From CAYTBN01 sp964542165 (lineage in GTDB: Bacteria; Myxococcota_A; UBA796; UBA9615; CAYRNR01): a DNA stretch of 64,000 nucleotides. The position numbers were made by a program, and so were the translations under genes. The first letter of the stretch is position 1, and the number at the start of each line of letters is the position of its first letter. Of this stretch, positions 44,474 through 52,900 are shown piece by piece. The notes under the pieces are model-generated. The model was not told the DNA's origin and did no database searches. It was given only the letters and a program-made list of their open reading frames with translations. The stretch is from the NCBI GenBank assembly GCA_964542165.1, contig CAZITQ010000002.1, positions 1-64,000 of the forward strand. Direction: 5' to 3'.

Positions 44474-44998
44474 ATGAAGAAGACGGACTGGATGCGCGAC
44501 CTGACGCGCTGGATCGTCCTCGCCTGTCCCCTGGCCCTGCTGGGCTGTCCGGGCGGCGGGAACGTGAGCGAGCTCTACATCAACGAGTTCATGGCCGACA
44601 ACCTGGATTACCTGGTACTGGAGGACGGCGAGTCCCCCGACTGGTTGGAGCTGTACAACGGTTCGGACCAGGAGATCTCCCTCGACGGGATCTACATCTC
44701 CGACGTCCTCGCCACGCCCACCCTGTGGGACCTGGGACTCGAGGGCAGCCTCCCGGCCGGCGGCTACCTGCTGCTGTACGCCGACGGGGAGACCGCCGCC
44801 GGCCACGTCCCCTTCCGCCTCGACAAGGGCGGCGAGGAGATGGGGCTCTTCCACTTCGACGGCTCCGGCGAGGTCATGACCATCGACGCCGTGAGCTACC
44901 CCAGTCAGCCCGAAAACCAGTCCTCGGCGCGGGCCACGGACGGCGACCCCGAGTGGGTGATCACCGCCTCGCCCACACCGGGGGAGAGCAACGGCTGA
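44474..44998 (+). CDS. Lamin-tail-domain lipoprotein
   Basis: The product is 174 aa from the ATG at 44474 with a GGAAGGAG ribosome-binding site. The lipobox is LLGC with Pro +2. It is followed directly by a lamin tail domain: LYINEFMADNLDYL, SPDWLELYNGSDQEISLDGI, LPAGGYLLLYADGE, FRLDKGGEEMGLFHFDG. LTD proteins of bacteria often accompany CotH-type kinases and the VTC/DUF4956 gene pair, which follow here. It was probably first in that operon, with a 24-nt gap to the next gene. Confidence 0.87.
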   Translation: MKKTDWMRDLTRWIVLACPLALLGCPGGGNVSELYINEFMADNLDYLVLEDGESPDWLELYNGSDQEISLDGIYISDVLATPTLWDLGLEGSLPAGGYLLLYADGETAAGHVPFRLDKGGEEMGLFHFDGSGEVMTIDAVSYPSQPENQSSARATDGDPEWVITASPTPGESNG

Positions 44999-45022
44999 CG
45001 GGAGCCGGGCTCCAACCGACCC

Positions 45023-46108
45023 ATGAGACGACTCTCCCTCTGGCGCGTGGCGATGGGCGTGGTGGCGCTGCTGATCCTCCTCGCCCTGTGCATCGCGATC
45101 CCCCGCTGGGGTGCCGTGCACCAGCGAGCCGTGGTGGAGGCGGGTCGCACCTTCCGCCTCAGCTCGGAGCGGGCAGGGGTCTATGTCTGGACGCTGCGGG
45201 AGGGCAGCCCGGCCCGGGGTCAGGGCACGGTGGAGGAGCACACGGTCCAGTTCAGCCGCTCGGAGCTGGTGGAACTCAAGCTCGAGGACGACCTGGCCAA
45301 CGGGATCGAGATCACCGAGGGCCAGGTGCTGGCCCGCTTCCGCTCCCCTCGTCTGGAGTCGACGCTGGAGGAGCTGTACGGCCTGCGCGACTCCCTGCTC
45401 GCCGAGCAGGCCCTGCTGGCCTCCGGATCCCGCCCCGAGGAGGTCCGGGCTGCCCGGGCTCGCCTGGAGCTGGCCGAGGCCACCCGGGAGGGGGAACAGC
45501 CCCAGCTGGAGCGCATCCAGGCCCTGGCCGCCGAGGGCCTGGTGACCGACGCGGAGCTGGACGCGGCCGAGCTGCTGGACAAGGTCCGGGAGCTGGAGAT
45601 CGCCCTCGCCCGTGCGGAGGTGGCGGTGAGCCGATCGTCCGCCCGCCCCGAGGCCCTGGCCACCTTCGACGGTCAGATCGCCGCGGTGGACGCCCAGCTC
45701 GCCGAGCTGGACACCCTCCTGGACGAGTACATCATCGACTCCCCCATCGACGGCATCCTCGAGGTGGGGGGTGGACGGCGGGGGGTGCTGCGGGTCTACG
45801 ACATCGACGTGGTCTACCTGCGGATCCCCGTGCCCCAGGCCCACAGACACCGGATCGCCATCGGCGACCCCATCACCTTCCGCACCCCCGCCAGCGCCGA
45901 AGTGGAGTTCGAGGGCAAGATCGTCGATCTGGGCGAGAACGCCCTGAACCTCAACGGCCAGCAGATCTTCTGGGCCAGCGCCGAGATCCCCAACGGTGGC
46001 CACCTGCTCCGCTCCGGCATGACCGGCGAGGTGGAGCTGCCGGTACGGGGCGGCCAGGCCGGCCTGGTCCCGACCCTGTGGCGGGAGATCGTGGGGTACG
46101 GCTCGTGA
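45023..46108 (+). CDS. HlyD-like membrane fusion protein
   Basis: The protein is 361 aa. One N-terminal transmembrane helix (VALLILLALCIAIP) is followed by a lipoyl-like half, a long coiled coil (about 110-225; ESTLEELYGLRDSLLAEQAL, ERIQALAAEGLVTDAELDAA), the second lipoyl half (IDSPIDGIL), and a beta-barrel domain. The architecture matches periplasmic adaptors of ABC and tripartite exporters, but no transporter is adjacent. It overlaps the VTC-domain gene by 4 nt (GTGA), so it belongs to that operon. Confidence 0.82.
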   Translation: MRRLSLWRVAMGVVALLILLALCIAIPRWGAVHQRAVVEAGRTFRLSSERAGVYVWTLREGSPARGQGTVEEHTVQFSRSELVELKLEDDLANGIEITEGQVLARFRSPRLESTLEELYGLRDSLLAEQALLASGSRPEEVRAARARLELAEATREGEQPQLERIQALAAEGLVTDAELDAAELLDKVRELEIALARAEVAVSRSSARPEALATFDGQIAAVDAQLAELDTLLDEYIIDSPIDGILEVGGGRRGVLRVYDIDVVYLRIPVPQAHRHRIAIGDPITFRTPASAEVEFEGKIVDLGENALNLNGQQIFWASAEIPNGGHLLRSGMTGEVELPVRGGQAGLVPTLWREIVGYGS

Positions 46109-46917
46109 GCGGCTACCAGGACATCGGGCGCTACGAGTACAAGTACGTGCTCCCGGTGGCGGAGCGGGACCGGATCGTCGAGCTGGCCCACGACTTCGCC
46201 CAGCCCGACCCCCACGCGGGGGACCGGGGGGATGGGCTGGTGGGCTACTTCAACCACAGCATCTACCTGGACACCGAGGACCTGTTCGACTACCACGAGC
46301 GGCTCGACGAGTGCACGATCCGCAATCGCCTGCGCGTGCGAACCTACGGCCGGCCCGGCGAGCGGGCGCCGGTGTTCCTCGAGAACAAGCGCAAGATCGA
46401 GGCCTGGGTCGTCAAGCAGCGGGTGAAGGTCGCCGACGCGGACACCTGGGGTGCCCACGAGCACGAGCGCCCCTGGATCGACTGGGCCCCCACGGTGGAG
46501 GGCCGCGGTCGCTTCGCCGCGGAACACTTCGTCCGCCTGGTGGAGGGCGGAAGGCGACGCCCGGTGTCGGCGGTACACTACTTCCGCGAGGTGTTCGTGG
46601 ACCGCAAGGGGGACGCTCGGGCCAAGATCCGGCTGACCCTGGACCGGGAGGTGACCGGCACCATCGCGCCGGACGGCCGCGACCTGTACGCGGATCCCGA
46701 CGTGGAGTTGCTGCCGCGGGACTGGATGGTGATGGAGCTCAAGTACCGGGGTGACCGGCCCGGGTGGATGCGGCGGGTGGCCCGGGAGATGAGACTCCGG
46801 GCGGTACCGGTGCCCAAGTTCGGCCTGAGCGTGGCCCGGGGCCTGCGGGCCTCCCACCCGCGCGACTCCCGCCACCTGCTGCCGCCGGCGATCCGCGAGA
46901 TGGGGTGGGGACTGTGA
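46105..46917 (+). CDS. VTC-domain polyphosphate polymerase-like protein
   Basis: The protein is 270 aa with a GTG start in a 4-nt overlap. VTC motifs are RYEYKYVLPVAERDRI, YFNHSIYLDTEDLFDYHERL, IRNRLRVRTYG, VFLENKRKIEAWVVKQR and DWMVMELKYRG. These basic and acidic tunnel residues (R.R.R, ENKRK, ELKY) match the catalytic tunnel of Vtc4-type polymerases, which make polyphosphate from ATP. It is paired with DUF4956, as in many bacteria where the pair is co-inherited. Confidence 0.9.
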   Translation: MSGYQDIGRYEYKYVLPVAERDRIVELAHDFAQPDPHAGDRGDGLVGYFNHSIYLDTEDLFDYHERLDECTIRNRLRVRTYGRPGERAPVFLENKRKIEAWVVKQRVKVADADTWGAHEHERPWIDWAPTVEGRGRFAAEHFVRLVEGGRRRPVSAVHYFREVFVDRKGDARAKIRLTLDREVTGTIAPDGRDLYADPDVELLPRDWMVMELKYRGDRPGWMRRVAREMRLRAVPVPKFGLSVARGLRASHPRDSRHLLPPAIREMGWGL

Positions 46918-47609
46918 GCGCCCTCGACCTGGAGCTGGCGTTCGGCCAGGCCCTGAACCTGGACCTGATGCAGATCTTCCAGTCGCTGATGCTGGCGCTG
47001 ATCCTGGGCGTCACGGTCGCCCTGGTCTACCGGATCTCGGTCTCCAGCAAGGTGATCTCCCCCGCGATGCTGTCGTCGCTGGTGATCCTGTCGATCATCG
47101 GCGCGATGGTGATGATGGTCATCGGCAACAACATCGCCCGCGCCTTCTCCCTCGTGGGCGCCCTGGCGATCATCCGCTTCCGGACCCGATTGCGTAGCCC
47201 CTGGGACATCACCTTCGTGTTCTTCTCCCTGGCCGTCGGCATCGCCTGTGGGGTGTTCGCCTACCGCGTGGCGGTGCTCGGGACGCTGGTGATCTCGCTG
47301 GCCGTGCTCGCCCTGTACGTCGTGCCCCTCGGGGGGACCCGGGGCCCCCTCCACCTCCTGCGCTGCGACATCGCCGCCTACCAGGGAACGGAGGCTGCCA
47401 TCCTCGAGGTCCTTGACCGCTACCTTCGCAAGCGGTCGCTGGTGGAGGCCCGCTCCCTGCGGTTCGGGGAGACCCTGTCCTACCGCTACAAGGTGGCCAT
47501 GAAGCGGGAGGACCAGCTCGAAGCACTCCTGCGGGCCCTCTCCGACGTGGAGGGGGTCGAGAGGGTCATCATCGACGCCGAGGACGAGTCCGCGGGGGAG
47601 ACCGAGTAG
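46914..47609 (+). CDS. DUF4956 membrane protein
   Basis: The protein is 231 aa with a GTG start overlapping the VTC stop codon by 4 nt. Three or four transmembrane helices (LMLALILGVTVALVYRI, LSSLVILSIIGAMVMMVIGN, FVFFSLAVGIACGVFAYRVA) contain the family signature ARAFSLVGALAIIRFRTRLRSP. A cytoplasmic domain (YQGTEAAILEVLDRYLRKRS) follows. DUF4956 proteins commonly sit beside VTC-domain genes; they are thought to act with them in polyphosphate handling, though this is not proven. Confidence 0.9.
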   Translation: MSALDLELAFGQALNLDLMQIFQSLMLALILGVTVALVYRISVSSKVISPAMLSSLVILSIIGAMVMMVIGNNIARAFSLVGALAIIRFRTRLRSPWDITFVFFSLAVGIACGVFAYRVAVLGTLVISLAVLALYVVPLGGTRGPLHLLRCDIAAYQGTEAAILEVLDRYLRKRSLVEARSLRFGETLSYRYKVAMKREDQLEALLRALSDVEGVERVIIDAEDESAGETE

Positions 47610-47631
47610 GGGTCTCCCGCCCCCGGCGCGG

Positions 47632-47637
47632 TACAAT
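47632..47637 (+). promoter_or_regulatory. -10-like TACAAT before the galactosidase gene
   Basis: TACAAT lies 27 nt before the ATG at 47665 and is separated from it by a GGAGAG ribosome-binding site. It gives the galactosidase gene its own likely promoter after the DUF4956 stop codon. Confidence 0.4.
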
Positions 47638-47664
47638 GCGCTCCGCATTCGCGGAGAGCGCCCC

Positions 47665-49563
47665 ATGAGCCCCCGATCGCCCCTGATCCCCCTCCTGTGC
47701 ACCCTGATCGCCGGCTGCCCCACGGGGGGTGAGGTCCCGACGCTGGCGGACCCCTGCGACGGGACGCCGGTGCTGTCCGCCGATGGCGCGACCCTCAGCT
47801 ACGATCTCCCGGGCTGCGCGAGCCTCGCCCTCGAGGCGATGGCCCTGGGAGAGGGCGACTTCTCCGTCGCCTGGCGCGTCGAGGGCGACGCGGCGATGCC
47901 GGTCGTCACCGGGGCCGGGACCTTCGAGGGCGTGGTCGCCAACGGCTCGGTCGAGCTCCTCGGGGAGGAGGATCCGCGCTGGTGGCGCCAGGGCTACCAG
48001 TCCTGGTCGTGGTCCGGCGTCCTCGACCAGGAGCCGCTGGAACTGATGGAGGTGGTGCCGGTCACCGACGGCGACGGGGACGGCAACACGGTGCTGTGGG
48101 AGACGCCGGCCACCTCCTGGTGGGTCGGCCTCCTGGGCAGGCCGGACGGCGCGAGCTTGCTGGCGGGTGCCCTGGCCTCGACGCGGACCAAGTTCTACGC
48201 CGCTGCGGATGGCACCGACACCTACGCGGTGTGGGGCATGCGGGGCGAGCGGATCCCCGTCGACACCGGCGAGGAGCTGGTCCTCGATCCCCTGTGGGTG
48301 GCGGCCTCCCGGGACCCCCACGGGCTGTACCGCGGGTACGCCGGGGCCGTGGCCGAGCTCCACGACCTCTCCCCTCCCCTGGGCACCGCGCCCACCGGCT
48401 GGGCCACCTGGTACTACTACTACGCGGACGTGCGCGAGGTGGACGTCCGGGCCAACCTCCAGCGGGCCGCGGAGCTGGCCGACGACGAGACGTTGGCCCC
48501 CATGGAGGTGTTCCAGATCGACGACGGCTGGCAGGTGGTCTGGGGGGACTGGACCGCCAACGAGAAGTTCCCGTCGGGCATGGCCGGTCTGGCCGCGGAC
48601 ATCCGCGACGCGGGGTTCACGCCCGGGCTGTGGATGGCCCCGTTCTACGTGGACCGGTCCACGCAGACCTACCAGGTCCACGCCGACTGGTGGGTGCGCG
48701 ACGCCGCGGGGATCGAGATCGTCTTCACCAACCAGGGCACCGGGGACTACGCCATCGTGGACCCCACCCACCCCGACGCCGGGGCCTGGCTGGCCCAGCA
48801 GATCGCGGACCGCGTGGCGGAGGGTTGGCTCTACCTCAAGCTGGATTTCCTCTACGCCGGGGCCCAGGAGGGTCTGCGGTACCAGGACGTGACCGGCGTC
48901 GAGGCCTACCACATCGGGATGGATCTCATGCGCGAGGCCGCCGGACCGGCCTGGATCCTGGCCTGTGGCGCCCCCATGCTCCCCACCGTCGGCCACGCGG
49001 AGTCCTACCGCACCGGATCCGACATCGCCTTCGGCCCCTTCCCCGACCCGGATCCCTCCTTCCTGCGCTGGCAGGCCCGGGCGACCGCTGCGCGATCGTG
49101 GAGCAATGGCGTGTGGTGGTGGAACGACCCGGATCAGCTGATCATCCGCGAGCCCTTCGACGAGGCGCAGGCCATGGGCGGCGTGGTGGCGCAGGCCGCG
49201 TCCGGGGGTGCGTGGTTCCTGGGCGACGACCTGGACGCCCTGGGCGACGACCGGATCGCCTGGGCCCTGGACCTGGACACCGTCGCGACCCGCGGCTTGC
49301 CCGCGATCCCGGTGCGTCCGCTGGACCACGCATCGGGCTTCGACCCCGGCCCCATCGGCGAGATGGCCGCCCCGGACGACGAGGTCCCCACCCGCTGGAC
49401 CCTGGGTGACGATCACGTGCTGCTGCTCAACCTCGACGACGTCAAGCGCGAGCTGCCCTGCCCCGGGGGTGAGGAGTTGCTGACCGGCCACACCTGCGAA
49501 CCGGGGGACATGCGCACCTTGGACGCCGGTGGAGGGGAGATCTGGCGTACCATGGATCCCTGA
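47665..49563 (+). CDS. Alpha-galactosidase-like lipoprotein (GH36/GH27 clan)
   Basis: The product is 632 aa with lipobox IAGC and Pro +2. Clan GH-D motifs are GWATWYYYYADV, EVFQIDDGWQ, GFTPGLWMAPFYVDR, LKLDFLYAG (nucleophile Asp) and YRTGSDIAFGP (acid/base Asp). The N-terminal beta-sandwich (about 40-230) precedes the TIM barrel, as in GH36. It should hydrolyse alpha-galactosides at the cell surface. No sugar transporter is nearby. The lipid anchor is unusual for this clan. Confidence 0.9.
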   Translation: MSPRSPLIPLLCTLIAGCPTGGEVPTLADPCDGTPVLSADGATLSYDLPGCASLALEAMALGEGDFSVAWRVEGDAAMPVVTGAGTFEGVVANGSVELLGEEDPRWWRQGYQSWSWSGVLDQEPLELMEVVPVTDGDGDGNTVLWETPATSWWVGLLGRPDGASLLAGALASTRTKFYAAADGTDTYAVWGMRGERIPVDTGEELVLDPLWVAASRDPHGLYRGYAGAVAELHDLSPPLGTAPTGWATWYYYYADVREVDVRANLQRAAELADDETLAPMEVFQIDDGWQVVWGDWTANEKFPSGMAGLAADIRDAGFTPGLWMAPFYVDRSTQTYQVHADWWVRDAAGIEIVFTNQGTGDYAIVDPTHPDAGAWLAQQIADRVAEGWLYLKLDFLYAGAQEGLRYQDVTGVEAYHIGMDLMREAAGPAWILACGAPMLPTVGHAESYRTGSDIAFGPFPDPDPSFLRWQARATAARSWSNGVWWWNDPDQLIIREPFDEAQAMGGVVAQAASGGAWFLGDDLDALGDDRIAWALDLDTVATRGLPAIPVRPLDHASGFDPGPIGEMAAPDDEVPTRWTLGDDHVLLLNLDDVKRELPCPGGEELLTGHTCEPGDMRTLDAGGGEIWRTMDP

Positions 49564-49600
49564 GAGGGCGATCCCCACCAGCCGCTGTTTCCGGAGCCCC

Positions 49601-52600
49601 ATGCTGCACGTCCACCACGGAAACCGGGTCGAGCGCCTCGTCGAGGCGCTGGCGGAGGTGGTCCGCGTGCCCGCCGGCCCGCCCACGGAACCCGAGTGGA
49701 TCGCAGTGCAGAGCCAGGGCATGGAGACCTGGCTCTCCATGGAGCTGTCGCGCCGCCTGGGGATCTGGGCCCACCCGGAGTTCCCCTTCCCCCGGGCCCT
49801 GATCGAACAGCTGTTCCGCTGGGTCCTGGATCGGGAGCGGCCCCGGCCCGATCCGTTCTCGGTCGAGAGCCTGACCTGGGCCATCGCCGCCGTCCTCCCG
49901 GACCGGCTGGACCAGCCCGCCTTCGCCCCCCTGCGCGACTATCTCGCCGACGACCTGCGGGGCCTCAAGCGCTTCCAGCTGGCTGCGCGCATCGCCCACA
50001 CCTTCGACCAGTACGCGGTGTACCGACCCGAGATGATGCTCGAGTGGGGCCGGGATCCCGGGGACCACTGGCAGTCTCAGCTGGTGCACGACCTGGTGGA
50101 GCGCCTGGGACAGTCCCACGTGGCGGCGGTCGCCCGGGACTTCGTGGGGGCCGTCGAGGGCGGCGCGTTCGACCCGGGGGTCTTGCCGCCGCGGATCAGC
50201 CTGTTCGGCATCACGGCGCTGCCCCCCCTCTACCTGGACGTCCTGGCCGCCCTCCCCGACAGCACGGCGGTTCACCTCTTCGTGCCCGACCCGTCGCCTG
50301 AGGCCTGGTCGGCGATCCAGGGGCGCAGGGCAGACATCCGCGCCGCGGGGCCGGGCGATCCGGTGGTCCTGGCCCGGGATCTGGGCCTCGAGGGCGGTCA
50401 CCCGCTGCTCCAGACCCTGGGCCGGCTCGGGCGGGAATCCCAGATGGTGCTGGAGGCGCGCACCACGTACGAGGACCGGAGCGCTGGGCTGTACGAGGAT
50501 CCTGCCGCGGGCAGTAGCGGGCCGACCACGCTGGCTCGGCTCCAGTCCGGTGTCTACCACGGGCGCCGGCCGGTGGACGAGGACGCCAGCCCGGACGCCG
50601 CCGACGGATCCATCGAGATCCACGCCTGCCACGGCCCGATGCGCGAGGTGGAGGTGTTGTTCGACCAGCTCCTCGCCCGGTTCGAGGACGATCCCACGCT
50701 CCAGCCCGATCACGTGGTGGTGATGACCCCGGACATCGAGCGCTACGCCCCGTACGTGGAGGGGGTGTTCGGAGCGGGTGAGCCCGGTAGATCCCCGCGC
50801 ATCCCGTTCTCGATCAGCGACCGCAGCCTGCGTCAGGAGACCCCGGTGGTCGACGCCCTGCTGGCCACGCTGTCGCTGCTGCGCGCGCGCCTGACCGCGT
50901 CGGAGGTGCTCGATCTGCTGTCCATGGATCCGGTGCGCGAGCGCTTCGGGCTGCGGGTCGAGGACCTGGACGACGCGGCGGGCTGGGTGAGCTCCGCGGG
51001 CATCCGCTGGGGGATCGACGGCGAGCACCGGCGGAGCTGGGGTCGCCCCGGGTACGAGCAGAACACCTGGCGGTTCGGCCTGGACCGGCTACTGCTGGGC
51101 CACGCGATGCCCTTCGACGAGCTGTTCGGCGGAACGTTGCCCCTGGACACGGTCGAGGGCCAGGAGGCGGCGACCCTGGGCCGCTTCGTGGACTTCTGCG
51201 AGACCCTGTTCGACGTGCTCGCGGAGCTGCGCACGCCCCGGCCCCTGGCCGGCTGGGCCGCCACCCTCGCCGGCGTGGCGGGCCGGATGCTCTCCGCTCG
51301 AGATCTGGCGGAACACCAGCACCAGCGGATCCGCGAGGTCCTGCTCGCCCTGGCCGAGTGCGCCGCCACCGCCGGCTTCGACGAGCCGGTGGAGCTGGAG
51401 GTCGTCGCCCGCCACCTCCAGAGCTGCTTCGACGAGACCCGCTCGAGCCGGGGCTTCCTCTCGGGGGGGGTGACGTTCTGCAACCTGCTGCCCATGCGCT
51501 CGATCCCGTTTCGGGTGATCGCCCTGCTGGGTATGGACTACGACGAGTTCCCGCGCACCGGCCACGCCCTGGGATTCGACCTGACCGTGCATCAGCCGCG
51601 CCTCGGCGATCGGTCCTCCCGTGCGGACGACCGCCACCTCTTCCTCGAGGCCCTGCTGGCGGCCCGGGAGCAGCTGCTGATCACCCACGTGGGGCGCGGC
51701 ATCCAGGACAACACGGAGCTCCCCCCCTCGGTGGTGGTCAGCGAGCTGCTGGACGCGGTCGAGGAGCTCGCCACGGCCGGCGGCGACGGATCCGCAGAGC
51801 CCGGTGCAGCCGCCCGCGGCCTGATCACCTCCCACCCGCTGCAGCCCTTCAGCCCCCGCTATTTCCTGGGGGACGAACGGCTGTTCTCCCACTCCGAGGG
51901 CTACTGCCGGGGTGCTCGCGCGCTCCGGGGCGAACGCACCGAGGAGGCGCCACGCTTCCTCGCCGGCCCCCTACCCGAGCCGGCCGACGAGGCCAGGGAG
52001 ATCCCGCTGGACGACCTGGTGGCCTTTTTCCGCCAGCCCGCCGTCTACCTGCTGCGCCGCCGCATCGGGCTCCAGTCCGTCGCCGATGCCCCACAGCCCG
52101 AGGATCGGGAGCCCCTGGAGCTGGACGCCCTGGACGCCTACCAGGTGCGCACCACTCTGCTGGGTCGCACCCTGGCCAAGGTGGACGAGGACGAGGCCTT
52201 CCGTCGGACGCGGGCCGAGGGATCGCTGCCCCTGGGGACCCCCGGGCGCTCCCAGTTCGACGAGCTGCTGCAGGAGGTGGAGCCCTTCGCCGAAGATCTG
52301 GAGGTCCTGCTCGAGGGCGGACCGCTGGAGCCGCTGGCGGTCGACCTGGCCAGCGGAGACCGGCGAATCACCGGTCACGTGGGCGAGCTGTGGCCCGCGG
52401 GCAGGATCGTGGTCACCACCGGCAGGATCGCCGCCAAGCACCGTCTGGAGCTGTGGATCCGGCATCTGGCCCTCAACGCGGTGGCACCCGCCACGAGCCC
52501 CCGGAACAGCGTGCTGCTCGGCCGTTCCCGCGACCGCACCGTGGACCGGGTGGAGCTTCCGCCGGTGGACGACGCCGCCCGTCGGCTCGCCGACCTCGCG

Positions 52601-52900
52601 GCCCTGTACCGCCTCGGCCAGCGCCAGCGCCTGCCCCTCTTCCCCCGGACATCGTGCGCCTACGTCGAGGCGCTTCGGGCGGCGGGCGACCTGCCGGACG
52701 CCGAGGCTCTCGCGACCCACGCGGCCCGCCGTCCGTGGCGCCCCAACGAGCACGGCCAGGCGGGGGAGAGCGAGGATCCCGCCATCGACCGGCTGTTCGG
52801 GGACGCCGATCCCCTGGCACCGCTGGACGCGGACGCCGAGCACGGATTCCGCGCGCTGGCGGTGCGGGTCTTCGGGCCGCTGCTGGAGGCCGAAAGATGA
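49601..52900 (+). CDS. recC: Exodeoxyribonuclease V subunit RecC
   Basis: The protein is 1099 aa (E. coli RecC is 1122). The ATG at 49601 begins MLHVHHGNRVERLVEAL, the classic RecC start. Family features follow: QSQGMETWLSMELSRR, FPFPRALIEQLF, VVVMTPDIERYAPYVEGVF, and FCNLLPMRSIPFRVIALLGMDYDEFPR. RecC recognises Chi and splits the duplex in RecBCD. It overlaps recB by 4 nt. The Chi sequence of this organism cannot be read from the window. Confidence 0.96.
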   Translation: MLHVHHGNRVERLVEALAEVVRVPAGPPTEPEWIAVQSQGMETWLSMELSRRLGIWAHPEFPFPRALIEQLFRWVLDRERPRPDPFSVESLTWAIAAVLPDRLDQPAFAPLRDYLADDLRGLKRFQLAARIAHTFDQYAVYRPEMMLEWGRDPGDHWQSQLVHDLVERLGQSHVAAVARDFVGAVEGGAFDPGVLPPRISLFGITALPPLYLDVLAALPDSTAVHLFVPDPSPEAWSAIQGRRADIRAAGPGDPVVLARDLGLEGGHPLLQTLGRLGRESQMVLEARTTYEDRSAGLYEDPAAGSSGPTTLARLQSGVYHGRRPVDEDASPDAADGSIEIHACHGPMREVEVLFDQLLARFEDDPTLQPDHVVVMTPDIERYAPYVEGVFGAGEPGRSPRIPFSISDRSLRQETPVVDALLATLSLLRARLTASEVLDLLSMDPVRERFGLRVEDLDDAAGWVSSAGIRWGIDGEHRRSWGRPGYEQNTWRFGLDRLLLGHAMPFDELFGGTLPLDTVEGQEAATLGRFVDFCETLFDVLAELRTPRPLAGWAATLAGVAGRMLSARDLAEHQHQRIREVLLALAECAATAGFDEPVELEVVARHLQSCFDETRSSRGFLSGGVTFCNLLPMRSIPFRVIALLGMDYDEFPRTGHALGFDLTVHQPRLGDRSSRADDRHLFLEALLAAREQLLITHVGRGIQDNTELPPSVVVSELLDAVEELATAGGDGSAEPGAAARGLITSHPLQPFSPRYFLGDERLFSHSEGYCRGARALRGERTEEAPRFLAGPLPEPADEAREIPLDDLVAFFRQPAVYLLRRRIGLQSVADAPQPEDREPLELDALDAYQVRTTLLGRTLAKVDEDEAFRRTRAEGSLPLGTPGRSQFDELLQEVEPFAEDLEVLLEGGPLEPLAVDLASGDRRITGHVGELWPAGRIVVTTGRIAAKHRLELWIRHLALNAVAPATSPRNSVLLGRSRDRTVDRVELPPVDDAARRLADLAALYRLGQRQRLPLFPRTSCAYVEALRAAGDLPDAEALATHAARRPWRPNEHGQAGESEDPAIDRLFGDADPLAPLDADAEHGFRALAVRVFGPLLEAER

